Source: Arion vulgaris
Lineage: Eukaryota > Mollusca > Gastropoda > Stylommatophora > Arionidae
Direction of reading: 5' to 3'
Length of the DNA stretch: 64,000 nt
NCBI GenBank assembly: GCA_020796225.1
Contig: CM036774.1
Location: forward strand, 24,663,192-24,727,191
Part shown: piece by piece, positions 11,065 through 21,839 of the stretch
How the letters are laid out: the number at the start of each line of letters is the position of its first letter
How positions within the stretch are numbered: the first letter of the stretch is position 1
The notes under the pieces: generated by a model
The model's database searches: none
Told to the model about the DNA's origin: nothing
The model's input: the letters and a program-made list of their open reading frames with translations, nothing else
Program-made: the position numbers and the translations under genes

Positions 11065-11334
11065 CACAGCAATCAGTTTATTTGTTAACAATACAATAAT
11101 CTGATATATTGTGTGTCTTCTTTGTCGTGTTGTGTGTCTGTTTTTCTTAATTTTATGCTGCCAGGAAGTACTGTGTTTAGTCATAGACAACACATTCTCT
11201 CGATTGCCATTTCATAAATAACACAAAGGGACACTTTTATTAACCAAACTTTTTAATATTACATATTTTTTTTGGTAATCAGTTATCAGTTATATGAGGA
11301 TTTTCATTATAGCTTATCAATGTATACACTGTCT

Positions 11335-11768
11335 ATAGTTTATCATTTTCCAGTTTATATTTCTCCAGTTTATAATTTTTCCAGTTTATCATTTTTCCAG
11401 TTTATCATTTCTCCAGTTTATCATTTTTCAGTTTATCTTGTGCTGATCCAACCCGGTACCTGGTTCAAACTGCGGCCGGCATTTAGCAACATTGTCAGCT
11501 GGATTTTCGAACGTAAAATATTTTAGTTTATCATTTCTCAGTTTATCATTTCTGCAGTTTACATGTGTTCAGTTTTCATTCTCCATTTATCATTTCCAGT
11601 ACATTTTATTTACATTTTATTACATTTTTTTATCATTTCTCAGTTATTTTTAGTTTTCATTCAGTTATCATTTATACATTTTAGTTATCATTTCTCAGTT
11701 TATAATTCTCAGTTTATAATTTTTCATTTCTCAGTTTATTTTCTCAGTTTATCATTCTCAACAGATAA
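11335..11768. repeat. 16-bp minisatellite (CAGTTTATCATTTCTC), split
   Basis: About 7 units lie at 11335-11445 and 14 or more decayed units at 11520-11768. They are separated by a 75-bp SINE E fragment (GGTACCTGGTTCAAACTGCG). Related to the arrays at 7.0 and 10.5 kb. Confidence 0.85.
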
Positions 11769-11779
11769 TTTCATACGTC

Positions 11780-12025
11780 TGTAGCTTAAGCTGTCGTGAG
11801 CTAGATCACAACCCAAGCGTACCTGGTTCAAACTCCGCGGCCGGCAATTTGAAAGCAAATTGTCAGCGTGGATTTGAAGGTAAAATAGATCTTACTGTTT
11901 AGAAAGCGATGGAAAATTACTGAATGTATAAGTGGTGCCTAGAAAATTGACGACTAGTTTACTGTGGTTGATGGCTACTGCCTGTAAAAGGATATGCCAG
12001 GATTTTCATTTCAATCGCCCAATTA
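11780..12025 (+). repeat. SINE family E, subtype with GGTTCAAACTCC B box
   Basis: The tRNA-like head is on the left (ACCTGGTTCAAACTCCGCGG). The body reads AAGCGATGGAAAATTACTGA and GTTTACTGTGGTTGATGGCT. Confidence 0.75.
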
Positions 12026-12263
12026 ATCATTTCACACTTCCGTACAAAATAAAAACTATTACTACCAGGTAAGCTTAGTAATATCTATGTAGTTAGCATG
12101 GCCAAAGTTTAGTTCAAATACAAGCTGTGACATAAAATTAATTTGGTTTTGCAAACTTTGCTCGAAATTCTAATAGATCTGGGTCTCTTAGGTCATTTGA
12201 AGCAGAGGTCAAAGTTAATCAAGTTTTTCACATAAATTAGTTTCAATGATATATAGACTGAGG
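12026..12263. other. unassigned spacer
   Basis: AT-rich, no gene or repeat recognised. Confidence 0.4.
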
Positions 12264-12434
12264 CAGTGGCAGCTCGTCATTAAGGGTCAGTGGGGCCGGG
12301 CCCACTAAACATAATGTGTTAGGTGTATTTATTATTTTATAAATTAAAATATAACCTAAACCAAAACCATGATTTTTCGAACAAAAATTGTGTCTGGCCC
12401 CACCAACAAAAGTGATCACGAGCCGCCACTGCAG
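12264..12434. mobile_element. hAT-type MITE, copy 1
   Basis: Terminal inverted repeats of the CAGTGGCGGCTCGT family, with one change at the left end. The body has GGGGCCGGGCCCACT and TCTGGCCCCACCAACAAAAG. There is no coding capacity. Confidence 0.85.
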
Positions 12435-12484
12435 AAGACATATCAATATGGGCAGGGCTGTTTGATAAACTCACAGGTTAGGGA

Positions 12485-12697
12485 TTGTGTAGTTGTGATG
12501 TTGAAGAATGTACAAGTGGGACGGTCACGTTGTATGGATGTCTGGTACACGCCCTCATAGAGTGTGGCCGCAAAGAAGATTTTCATTTTAACCCATACAC
12601 GCCAACTGCTAGTTTGCAAGAGCTGGGATTGAAGATTGGAGTGGCCAGAAAAGAACAGCACAACAGGTATATGAGTAGACTCAGGGGCGGCTCGTGA
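12485..12697 (+). other. unknown 70-residue open frame between two MITEs
   Basis: Starts ATGTGTAGT and contains LIECGRKEDFHFNPYTP. It runs into the next MITE, so the end is artificial. Not recognised. It may be a fragment of a transposon protein or chance. Confidence 0.2.
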
Positions 12698-12848
12698 TCG
12701 TTTTTATTGGTGGGGCCAGACACACATTTTCGGAAAAATCATGGCTCTGGATTAGGTTGTATTTTAATTTATTAAATAATAAATGGACGTTACACATTAT
12801 TTTGATGGGGCCTGGCCCCACTGGCCCTTAATGACGAGCCGCCACTGA
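12683..12848. mobile_element. hAT-type MITE, copy 2
   Basis: Ends are CAGGGGCGGCTCG and CGAGCCGCCACTG. The flanks are AGTAGACT and AGTAGGCT, an 8-bp target-site duplication with one change. About 166 bp. Confidence 0.9.
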
Positions 12849-13024
12849 GTAGGCTCATCAATCAACATTGAACTAGTACGGTCAGTCGCTGGACGCTGTT
12901 GGAGATATTGCGAAGGAGATCGGAGCACCTATGGACATGTCCGGAGTGCAATGAAGATATTCTAAACTGAAAGAATTAAACATAATTGTCATTACTGCCC
13001 GTAGTACCGCTATTTAGGGCAGTG

Positions 13025-13550
13025 TAGGACATGTGGCCTCCCATGAGGCCATTACCTTGTAGTGGTGGGGAGGCTTGCGTGCTCCAATGATACAGTGAGC
13101 TAGGACGGCGGGAACTTATGTTCCCGGAAGGGTTACCCAAGCCGAAAAGGTCACTGAAGAGGGGGCAGACGAAGCATGGTTTCCTGGTCCTCCAGGTTGG
13201 GGCTTGGGACTAACGATCCCATCCTTTAAAAAAATTAAAGTTACGGAAACAACAACAAACATACAACCTATCTACGGGCATGAAGGGCTACCAGAGTCAT
13301 TGACTCACATGACTGGAAGTGGTGAAAGCCGAAAGGAAGCTACTTTCATGAGGACGGAAGTCCTGAATGCCAAAACCAAGACCAGAATTGGATGCTTAAA
13401 TGTAAGAACAATGTACGAAACTGGAGGAAAGGTGGGACGAGAACTTGAGAAATTTAGTGGTCGCATGGCTAGTCCAGTCACCGCGAAGCTGTTCAGGTTA
13501 GGATTTTTTATTTATGCCCACAACAGAAACAAATCCTTGGCCTTACTGTG
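13025..13550 (+). pseudogene. internally deleted LINE: 5' region plus start of endonuclease
   Basis: A long untranslated leader (GGCCTCCCATGAGGCCATTA, TGGTTTCCTGGTCCTCCAGG) resembles leaders of RTE-like invertebrate LINEs. It leads into KTRIGCLNVRTMYETGGK, the start of an AP-type endonuclease domain. Then the frame jumps to ASPVTAKLFRLGFF. Similar nucleotide sequence (GTGAAGCTGTTCAGGTT) lies at 28.3 kb. The rest of the endonuclease and reverse transcriptase is absent. Confidence 0.7.
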
Positions 13551-13567
13551 AATTAAACATGGGTCTC

Positions 13568-13752
13568 CCGTGGTAGTAGTAGTGGTCGTGGTAGTGGTCG
13601 TGGTAGTGGTAGTAGTAGTGGTAGTGGTAGTAGCAGTGGTAGTGGTCGTGGTAGTGGTCGTTGTAATGGTAGTGGTAGTGGTCGTGGTAGTGGTCGTGGT
13701 AGTGGTCGTGGTAGTGGTAGTGGTAGTGGTAGTGGTCGTGGTAGTGGTACAT
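13568..13752. repeat. GTGGTAGTGGTC tract
   Basis: About 185 bp of GTGGTA/GTGGTC hexamers. ORFs in it (polyvaline; alternating His-Tyr) are low complexity only. Confidence 0.95.
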
Positions 13753-13999
13753 TCGACCAGACACTCATAGCTGAAACTGATAAATGCTTCATAAAACAGA
13801 TGATTTGATGCAAGTTTAATGAGGGTAAACGATCGGTTGGTGTACAGAATAAAAAGGTTCCATGAAACTCTTTGTCTTTGCCCAACTTATATGAATTTTG
13901 ATGGAAATGCATCTCAAGATCAGATGCTAATCGGTGACCTATTCTTGATCGGGGGTAAGGAGATGAGAAAAAGACCATAAGATAAGGCACTTTAAGTAG
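13753..13999. other. unassigned spacer
   Basis: No gene or repeat recognised. Confidence 0.35.
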
Positions 14000-14255
14000 G
14001 ACAAGGTAGTCCCTGTGATATCGATGAGATGTCAGGAGGTCAATCACTCCGTGTGGTATCGATGAGAGGCGAGGTCAATCACCCGTGGTATAGATGAGAG
14101 GTGAGGGTCAATCACTCCCTGTGGTATAGATGAGAGGGAGGGTCATCACCCGTGGTATCGATGAGAGGTGAGGGTCAATCACTCCTGTGGTATAGATGAG
14201 AGGTGAGGGGTCAATCACTCCCTGTGGTATAGATGAGAGGGGAGTGGTCAACCAG
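14000..14255. repeat. 36-bp minisatellite (GGTATAGATGAGAGGTGAGG...)
   Basis: About seven units, several with short deletions. Confidence 0.9.
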
Positions 14256-14550
14256 TCATCATCTCCAACAAGACAACACATCCGTTAAGTTCAGAACGTT
14301 ACATTTTGCACGTAACACAAACGTAGGACATTGTTAAGACATTGGAACAACGACAAAAGATTACTGTGTGAGATGTATGTGACTGTAGAAGGCGTTCAAG
14401 GATGGGAAGGGGTGATATGTGACCAGACACACGTAGTGACATAGTTCTCTTTTAAATAATATGTGGACACACCTGTTCTAGTTTAACCCACGTTCAGCTG
14501 TATCACGTGAGTGACGTTTGTTTACAAACCTGTATCATACTATTGAATCT
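14256..14550. other. unassigned spacer
   Basis: No gene recognised. Confidence 0.35.
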
Positions 14551-15056
14551 ATCAGGTGATACAGTTAGAAGTACGACAAGGTGCGTACTCACCAGACCTA
14601 TTTAACTTATACAGCGAAAACATCATGAGATCTATAGAAGAAAAGACAGGAATAACATTCGGTGGACAAAATATAAACAACCTAAGATACGCTGATGACA
14701 CAATTCTCATGGCTACAAATTAACAAGATCTGCAAGACTTGATAGCCATACTAGTGAGAGAAAGTGAAAAGAAAGGATTAAGCATGAATATAAAGAAAAC
14801 AGAGGTTATGGTTGTCTCCAAGAAACAAGAAACACCAATATGTAATATCAAAATAAATAATGCAACACTGAAACAAGTCCACCGATTCAAGTATCTAGGA
14901 ACATTCCTAACATCAGATGGAAGATGTACAACAGAGATCAGGAGTAGAATAGCTCAAACGAAAGCAACTTTTATGAAAATGAAGAACACACTATGCGTGA
15001 ACTCACGCAATAAAATCATTCGGAGGTGTCATATTAGGCACCATTACTACGCCTGA
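14551..15056 (+). pseudogene. LINE reverse transcriptase palm fragment
   Basis: Contains NLRYADDTILMATN, with the catalytic YADD box, preceded by a degraded QGAYSPDLFNLYSE (palm motif). LSMNIKKTEVMVVSK, FKYLGTFLTSDGRC and EIRSRIAQTKATFMKM follow. A stop after ATN and lost bases make it inactive. This is the only copy in the window that still includes the catalytic box. Confidence 0.85.
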
Positions 15057-15087
15057 ATTCACAGCAGAAGAACGATTTAAAAAATCT

Positions 15088-15261
15088 ATGTTGCTTAGAG
15101 GTAACCTACTCGCATTTCGTTCCAAAGGTACTCAGTTAGTTTCCTTGCTTGAAGCGATCAGAAACATTTTTGTAGAGATCCCTGTTCTCAATGTAGAGGA
15201 GATCGAGTTACTAGTCCTATCGGAGACGGACGATAAAACGGAGGTCTTATGTTCAAGTTGA
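15088..15261 (+). other. 57-residue open frame of unknown origin
   Basis: The open frame extends upstream from about 15026 (LGTITTPEFTAEERFKK) and contains MLLRGNLLAFRSKGTQLVSL. It ends inside a family-F SINE. The composition is protein-like, but I cannot place it. A transposon protein fragment is the simplest guess. Confidence 0.25.
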
Positions 15262-15425
15262 GATTGTAAAAGAACCTATGCAGTAGAAAACCGAAAAGAG
15301 CAGGCTGGAAAACCACTGTTCGGGCAAAATTCATACAAATAAAATTGAAATGAAATTCCTACAAAACCTTCACCATCTTCAAAATTGAATCGGGGACTCT
15401 CACTTGTGCTATCTATTCTCTCCAG
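15163..15425 (+). repeat. SINE family F, 5'-truncated
   Basis: Body matches 600-830 (GATCGAGTTACTAGTCCTAT; AGCAGGCTGGAAAACCACTG). The tRNA-like head is missing. Confidence 0.75.
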
Positions 15426-15777
15426 AATTTTAGATGTAGTCAGGTAATGTCAACCAAACCTAGTACATATTTTAATTCAAATACCAAATAGATAAGGTCC
15501 TGATTTAGCAAGCTTGATCAGCCGAGCTACAGGTGTGGAATGACAAAGTTTAACTCTAACATTTACCTGGCCGAGACTGGGGCTGGATAATTTGAGAATA
15601 AATCGTCAAATATGCCAAACCATCTGACGTGGAGATTAAGTTGAACTGCTACAACTGGCAAGGACTACCATAAATACAGAGGAGTCAGTTTAGTTATATT
15701 TTAGGGCGGTTTGACCATTTCAAAATAGATTGTGTGTAACTGAACTCTTGTGCCACCCATGTGTTGCTGGAGCTTGA

Positions 15778-15850
15778 AGGGAGCAAAGAATAGTAACACT
15801 GCGACCTACAAGGCATGTCGTTAGAGTTGACTGAGATAGGGAAGCTACCA
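15778..15850 (+). repeat. SINE family A fragment
   Basis: Core only: AAAGAATAGTAACACTGCGA and GGCATGTCGTTAGAGTTGAC. Confidence 0.6.
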
Positions 15851-15911
15851 TAGTAAAGAGATAGTGAACAAGTATTAGGAGCCTCCGAAAAAACAAATGA
15901 CCAAAACACAG

Positions 15912-16290
15912 GATTCAAACCATCATCATCATCTAGTTGCGTATCCTTTATAGGACGTTGCTCTCTTTGCAGCACATCTGAAATTCACTCTGTCTCTAGC
16001 CAGTTTACCCACTTCGTCGATGGTCATATTCATGGTTTCTTTAATATCTTGTAGCCATCTTCTTCTTGGTCTGCCTCTGTGTCCTGGGACCCTGCCCTCT
16101 AATATTGTTCTTCCAGGCCATCGTGACGCTTGATGTGACCAAAGTATGTAATTTTTCTGTATAGTATGTTGGTTATCAGCCAATTCTCTTTAACATTCAG
16201 TTCTTTCAGGACATCAATGTTCTTTCTTTTTCTGTCCATGATATTCGTAGGATCTTTCTGTAGCATTTCGTAATCTTACCATGGAAAGAA
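15912..16290 (-). pseudogene. LINE ORF2 C-terminal fragment
   Basis: Minus strand reads CYRKILRISWTEKE, VLKELNVKENW, VPGHRGRPRRRWLQDIKETM and DEVGKLARDRVNFRCAAKR. It ends in a (GAT)n tail. It keeps the ISWTEK region in single copy, the pre-expansion form of the 47-bp array. A close relative on the plus strand lies at 21.2 kb. Confidence 0.8.
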
Positions 16291-16489
16291 GGTAACTCGT
16301 AACTGAGATTCCAATTAAGATCCAGAACACTGGAACACTTTTGTAATCGCTCCACACGGGACTCGAACCGTGTACTTTATGAGCGGGAGACAAACATCAT
16401 CCCGCAACGCCTCAGAGATCCTTTGTTTTCGGAATGTGCAGTAACTGCGAAACGTTAAGTGGCTTGCCTCGCATGCATAGTAATATGAT

Positions 16490-16748
16490 GAATAATATGA
16501 TGAATATTAGAGCCTCATGAGGCATGCATAGTAATATGATGAATATTAGAGCCTCATGAGGCATGCATAATAAAATAAGAATATTAGAGCCTCATGAGGC
16601 ATGCATAATAAAATAAGAATATTAGAGCCTCATGAGGCATGCATAATAAAATAAGAATATTAGAGCCTCATGAGGCATGCATAATAAAATAAGAATATTA
16701 GAGCCTCATGAGGCATGCATAATAAAATAAGAATATTAGAGGCTCACG
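16490..16748. repeat. 38-bp minisatellite with palindromic core
   Basis: About six units of GCATGCATAATAAAATAAGA plus ATATTAGAGCCTCATGAG. Each carries the palindromes GCATGC and CCTCATGAGG. Decayed units continue to about 17040. Confidence 0.9.
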
Positions 16749-16791
16749 TGGAAATGTGTAGCAATATGAAGAATATTAGAATCAGTGGCGG

Positions 16792-16950
16792 CTCGTAGTC
16801 ATTTTTCTTAGTGGGACCAGACACCAATTTTCGGAAAAATCATGGTTTTTGGAGTATTTACTATTACTTGTCTACTCCGGGAAGCTTTCCCCTTTCAATT
16901 ATTGGGGGCCAGGCCCCACTGCTCCTTAATAATGAGCCGCCCCTGATTAG
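16792..16950. mobile_element. hAT-type MITE, copy 3
   Basis: Ends CAGTGGCGGCTCGTAG and GAGCCGCCCCTG. It is inserted into the 38-bp array. The flanks ATTAGAAT and ATTAGTCT look like a diverged 8-bp duplication. Confidence 0.8.
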
Positions 16951-17049
16951 TCTTGCATGTATAGTAATATGAAGAATATTAGAGTCTTGCCGTGCATGTA
17001 TAGTAATATGTAGAATATGAGAAACTTGCCTCGCATGGGCGATCTTCAA

Positions 17050-17390
17050 CGTACACTATCATCATGTGACATCAATCAGTTAAATAGAATCACCAAACAT
17101 ATACATCAACTAGAAATAAATGTATAAACTTCATTGTCTTGTATAAGGTTAATGAGTGTGTCACTTAAACGCCCTTGATTATCGTTAAAAACAACTGCTG
17201 TCCTTCTTGTGTGTGTAATCAGGAGCCAAGGAGAAAAGGACAACGCTGTGTGTCAGTAACACTGTGTAGATAATGTGTATAAGTACAGGCCGGTGGTGTG
17301 TACTAGTCTTTTGTTACAGATAAATAAACTATATTACGTTAAGTCGCTTACATGTGTTTTAATAACAAGTTTACTACTATTTTTCGTCTT
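17050..17390. other. unassigned spacer
   Basis: AT-rich sequence with no recognised gene. Confidence 0.35.
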
Positions 17391-17391
17391 C

Positions 17392-18050
17392 ACCTGTCAA
17401 CTCCCAACGGAGCATAGGTCTTCAACAAACTTCTTCCAACCCTTCCTCTCTCTTGCCATTCCTTCCAATTCTTTTCACGTCTTGCGTATATTTTTAATAT
17501 CAGTTTCCAGCTCTTTTTTTTCATGTATTTTTAGGCCTTCCCTACTCCTCTTTCCTTGCAGGTTCCAAAACAGTGCCAGTCTTGCAATGCTTCCGGTCGA
17601 CTTTCTCAATGTGTGTCCTATCCATCGTCTCTTCATGAGTTCTTTCTCCACTGGTTTGTTCTTTCTTTGAGTTCATCGTTCGTAATCTTATCATACCATC
17701 TGAGTCCCTCTATTCTATGTGAACATCCATTTATGAAGGTCTGTAGTTTTCTGGTGTTTTCTTTTGTTGTTTTCCATGTTTCCGAGCCATAGAACAGCAT
17801 TGACTTCACATTTGATTGAAAGATTCTCAGCTTTGTGTTTGTTTTGATCTCCTTGACTTCCATATCTTACTCAATGCAATAAAGTTTTCTCTTGCTTTTT
17901 GTATTCTTATCTTGACATCTTTGTTTGTTCCTCCTCCTGTGTCTATGTTGCTACCAAGGTATGTATATGATTCTATATCTTGTAGAGCTGTTTCTCCAGC
18001 ATAATCTGGTTTACATTTACTGCATTTATTCTCATGATCTTAGTCTTTGA
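17392..18050 (-). pseudogene. LINE ORF2 C-terminal fragment
   Basis: Minus strand includes TKLRIFQSNVKSMLFYGSET, TRKLQTFINGC and LRWYDKITNDELKERTNQ. Further downstream come MKRRWIGHTLRK and KGWKKFVEDLCSVGS before the stop. Related to 33185-33845. Frameshifted and 5'-truncated. Confidence 0.8.
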
Positions 18051-18056
18051 TTAAGC

Positions 18057-18736
18057 GGAGACCCACCAGAAATAGGTTGTATTTTTAAATTCACAGAAAA
18101 AAAACTACCGAACATATTGTCATACAATTTGGCCACCTGTTGCAAAACGCATCGTTTTCGATGATAAACACCGTTTAGTGTATGTACTCTAATTAGTTAT
18201 TTTTAAAATAATTAATTTTCTTGAAAATATATTGTAAAAACCTCTGCATCGGGAGAGAGGATTTCATAAACATAAGAAGTGCAAAGAAAGCCAAACTGGC
18301 ATATGATGTACATATCACCCATAGCTATAGCGTGAACCTCCAAAAATGTCTAACTCAATTGGTTTTGTAGATATGGTTTTTGCAATGTAACCCTTCCAAA
18401 TAAAAAAAAATTCAAATTAGAAAAGCAATATCTCTGCTTATATACAGTTTAGACAAAAGTGGAGGTTCACGCTATAACTATGGGTGATATGTACATCATA
18501 TGCCAGTTTGGCTTCTTTGCACTTCTTATATTTGTGAAATCCTCTCCGATACAGGGGTTTACAAAATATTTTCAAGAAAATTAATTATTTTTTAAATAAC
18601 TAACTACAGTACATACACTACATGTTGTTTATCATCTAAAACAATGTCTTTAGCAACAGGTGGCCAAATTGTATGACAATATGTTTGTTAGTTTTTTCTG
18701 TGAATTTAAAAAATACAACCCTTGTTCTGGATGGGT
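18057..18736. mobile_element. long inverted-repeat (foldback) element
   Basis: Two arms of about 285-330 bp are imperfect reverse complements around a loop of about 60-110 bp. An example pair is left AGCGTGAACCTCC and right GGAGGTTCACGCT. The outer ends are GGAGACCC and GGGTCTCC. TTAA occurs just outside both ends, compatible with a piggyBac-like target site, but this is uncertain. No coding capacity. Confidence 0.8.
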
Positions 18737-19194
18737 CTCCCTGCCTTAACTCTTTCCACGCTTTAAGCCGCACACTGCGCCGCGGCGGAAGTCCGTTGCA
18801 TGCTATTAGCCGCACACTGCGCCATAGAGTTGCTTCCCTTATAATAAGTCTTTCTAGTTTCATTTCTACTGTTTATATATGCTATTACTATATCAAAAAC
18901 AAGAAATCGTTTTATCAGACCCTGTGGTATGTAACTTCTCATTTTGACAACCCAAGTGTGCAGAAGGTAGAAAGGCCAATTTCTTCTTCACGTGTAGAAC
19001 GTCGGGAGTGGGATTAAACCAGAACCCTCTCATATCCGATGAGATAAGCGAACGCTCTATGTGCAACACTCTCGGCAGATAGCGTGTTATTTCTGACGAC
19101 AGGGGAGGAGCCATATGGGGTAACCAGGTGCAATAAAGCCAATCCTTAGCCTTTAGACGCTCTATGTATTATCATAATCCGCCTCACAAGAAGT
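18737..19194. other. unassigned stretch with a short duplicated GC-rich motif
   Basis: AGCCGCACACTGCGCC occurs twice (about 18763 and 18809). Otherwise no gene or known repeat is seen. Confidence 0.4.
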
Positions 19195-19605
19195 GATACA
19201 ATTCATTCATCAACTAGCTTGTCCGGAGCAGAAGGTTGCCACCCTAACAGTCATTCGGGATTTCTTTCTCTCTCTCTCTCTCTCTCATAGGCCAGATGTC
19301 CTGCCTCTTCAGCCGTCATTCTCAAACCCCCAGTTACATTCTGAATCCATCTTCTCCGTGGTCTTCCTCTTCTCCAGAATGTCTCATTCAATGATGGTCT
19401 TCCAACCTTTCGTGTCTCTCTTCATCATCATCATCAAATAGTTTGTCCCGAGCAGAACGTTGCCACCCCAACAGTCCTCCGGAATTTCTCTCTCTCATAG
19501 GCCAGATGTCCTGCCTCTGTAGCTGTCATGTTCAAACCATCAGTTACATCCTGATTCCATCTTCTCCGTGGTCTTCCTCTTCTTCTCTTTGCAGGTATTT
19601 TAATT
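19195..19605 (-). pseudogene. two stacked LINE 3' ends
   Basis: Two related ORF2 tails in the same orientation lie at about 19195-19437 and 19425-19605. Each has ERERER/MTAAEAGH-type sequence and a (GAT)n end. The second begins at the (GAT)n of the first. Confidence 0.7.
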
Positions 19606-19621
19606 TCCAATGATACAATAC

Positions 19622-19855
19622 TTCTTCATCTTCTTCTTCGAACGCTCCATTGTGATCTGTATTTGATCTGAGCCTAAGATTGAGTGTAAATTGTGCGTCT
19701 ACAAGTAGGCCAGCACATCCGATTTCTGTGATGTTTTTTATTTACTACTGTAGCTTCCTAGACCCCTACCTCAGTGGTCTCTTACGACATGCCTTGTAGG
19801 TCGCAGTGTTACTATTATTTGCTCCCCTTGCGAGCCCAGGCAACACACGAGTGCA
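19622..19855 (-). repeat. SINE family A
   Basis: Minus-strand copy with the TCTTACGACATGCCTTGTAG core and TACAAGTAGGCCAGCACATC. Confidence 0.85.
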
Positions 19856-20189
19856 ATGATATAACAATACCAACAACATAAAACAAAGGAGGAATAAACA
19901 CAATTTATTCAAAATTATGAAATGCTTATCAATCAAACAAAATACATATTCAAGAAAAATACAAGCCTTTTTTTAATGTAAACATTTCAAAATCGATATT
20001 TTTCTGTTTCTTTGTCTTATTTGGCTCCCGTAGGAGCATAAGCTCACACAACCACATCTCGTAATTTATTTATATTACTTTATTGATATATTCTAAAATC
20101 GAACAAATATTGACAATGAGGAGGTTGAGTAAGCCCATCTGTGAAAAACTTTCCACCCCATCACTCGAATCAAATCACGATTTACCAGT
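19856..20189. other. AT-rich spacer
   Basis: No gene recognised. Confidence 0.4.
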
Positions 20190-20703
20190 TTAGTCTGGTT
20201 GTTATTTGTTGTTGTTGTTGTTGTTGTGTTGTTGTTGTTGTTGTCTGTTGTGTGTTGTTGCTGTCGTTGTTGTCGTTGTTGTTGTTGTTGCTTGATGTGT
20301 TGTGCTGTCGTTGTTGTCGTTGTTGTGTGTGTGTTGTTGTTGCTGCTGTTGTTGCTGCTGTTGTTGTGTCGTTGTTGCTTGTTGTCGTTGTTGTTGTCGT
20401 TGTTGTTGTTGTTGTCGTTGTTGTCGTTGTTGTTGCTGTTGCTTGTTGTGATGTGTTGTTGCTGTCGTTGTTGTCTTGTTGTTGTGTTGTTGTTGTTGTT
20501 GATGTTGTTGTTGTGTTGTTGTGCTGTTGTTTGTGATGCTGTTGTTGTTGTATGTGTTGCTTGTTGTTGTTGTTGCTGATGTGATGTTGTGTTGTTGTGA
20601 TGCTGTTGTTGTTGTGATGTGTGTTGTTGTTGTTGATGTTGTTGTTGTTGATGTGTTTGATTGTTGTTGTTGTTGATGTTGTTGTTGTCGTTGTTGATGT
20701 TGG

Positions 20704-20736
<33 letters not shown>

Positions 20737-20775
20737 CGTTGTTGATGTTGTCGTTGCCATCATCGTTGTCGTCAA
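20190..20775. repeat. (TTG)n trinucleotide tract
   Basis: About 585 bp of GTT/GTC/GAT triplets with breaks. Apparent ORFs (poly-Thr/Asn/Gln on minus, poly-Val/Leu/Cys on plus) are low-complexity artefacts. Confidence 0.95.
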
Positions 20776-20884
20776 AGCCCCAGGAAGCATGAGTTATTCC
20801 TTTAGCGTGTTGGGTAGAGTACCCGACTTTCTTGCAGACACAGAAACCTCTAACAACTCTAGGCGTGTAGTGCTATGGAGACTC

Positions 20885-21095
20885 CTAATCATCATCATCA
20901 AGTAGCCAGAACTTTGCCACCCCAACAGTCCTCCGGAATTTCTCTCTCTCTCATAGGTCAGATGTCCTGCCTCTGCAGCCGTCATGTTCAAACCATCAGT
21001 TACATCCTGAATCCGTCTTCTCCGTGGTCTTCCTCTTCTCTTTGCCGGTATGCCTCCTTCCATGATGGTCTTCTCCAACCCTTCATGTCTTTTTA
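20885..21095 (-). pseudogene. LINE ORF2 C-terminal tail
   Basis: Minus strand reads LEKTIMEGGIPAKRRGRPRR, RIQDVTDGLNMTAAEAGHLT and LLGWQSSGYLMMM, ending in (GAT)n. Confidence 0.8.
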
Positions 21096-21214
21096 TTTAA
21101 ACTCCTACTCACTTAGGATTTATTGGTCATCACTGTCGTATTCTCCCATTTCTAGCGCAGAAGAAGATGTAACAACATCACTGTTGATCACAGCGGAGAT
21201 CTGCATGTTAAAGA

Positions 21215-21480
21215 CAATTGACTGATAAACAACATACTATACAGAAAAATTAGATACTTTGGCCACATCAAGCGTCACGATGGCCTGGAGAGAATAATAT
21301 TAGAGAGCATGGTCCCAGGACACAGAGGCAGACCAAGAAGAAGATGGCTACAAGATATTAAAGAAACCATGAATATGACCATCGACGAAGTGGGTGAACT
21401 GGCTAGAGACAGAGTGAATTTCAGATGTGCTGCAAAGAGAGCAACGTCCTATAAAGGATACGCACCTTGATGATGATGGA
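21215..21480 (+). pseudogene. LINE ORF2 C-terminal tail
   Basis: Reads NNILYRKIRYFGHIKRHDGL, PGHRGRPRRRWLQDIKETMN and VGELARDRVNFRCAAKRATS. Nearly the same protein as 15912-16290 in opposite orientation. Confidence 0.8.
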
Positions 21481-21609
21481 GATATGCATGGGATAGTCCA
21501 GGGTTTAGCCTGATAGGAAGGCTGCACCAAAGTACATTAAAATGTTATAACAAAGGTATTTAACATTTTAACGTTTGTAGTACCTTTCACAAGACATATT
21601 CTATTAATA

Positions 21610-21800
21610 GCCACCGTCCATCGCAAGCAAGGATGACAACAGCTTCAGACTGTGCTGCTGCACTCTCTGGTATCTGTTGAAGTGATTGTAAAATCCAATC
21701 CTCGAACATAATCCCCTACCGCAGATGGGGCATACATCATCAAGGTTAGACATGTGGGTGTTGTGTGTTTTCTCTCCTTTCACGCATCTCGCTTTCTCTG
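21610..21800 (-). pseudogene. LINE tail with a degenerate C2H2 zinc finger
   Basis: Minus strand reads CPICGRGLCSRIGFYNHFNR, a worn version of the C..CGRGF.SRIGLYSHLRTH finger better preserved at 57.06 kb. Such fingers occur at the end of some invertebrate LINE polyproteins. Confidence 0.6.
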
Positions 21801-21839
21801 TCCATCAGCGGCAGGATAATTCTCAGCTATGCGAGCATC

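Noticed and set aside
13543..13770. Polyvaline and His-Tyr ORFs
   Set aside because: Translation of a GTGGTA/GTGGTC simple tract.
20182..20790. 202-residue Thr/Asn/Gln-rich ORF and Val/Leu/Cys-rich ORFs
   Set aside because: Direct translation of a TTG/CAA microsatellite, open in several frames.
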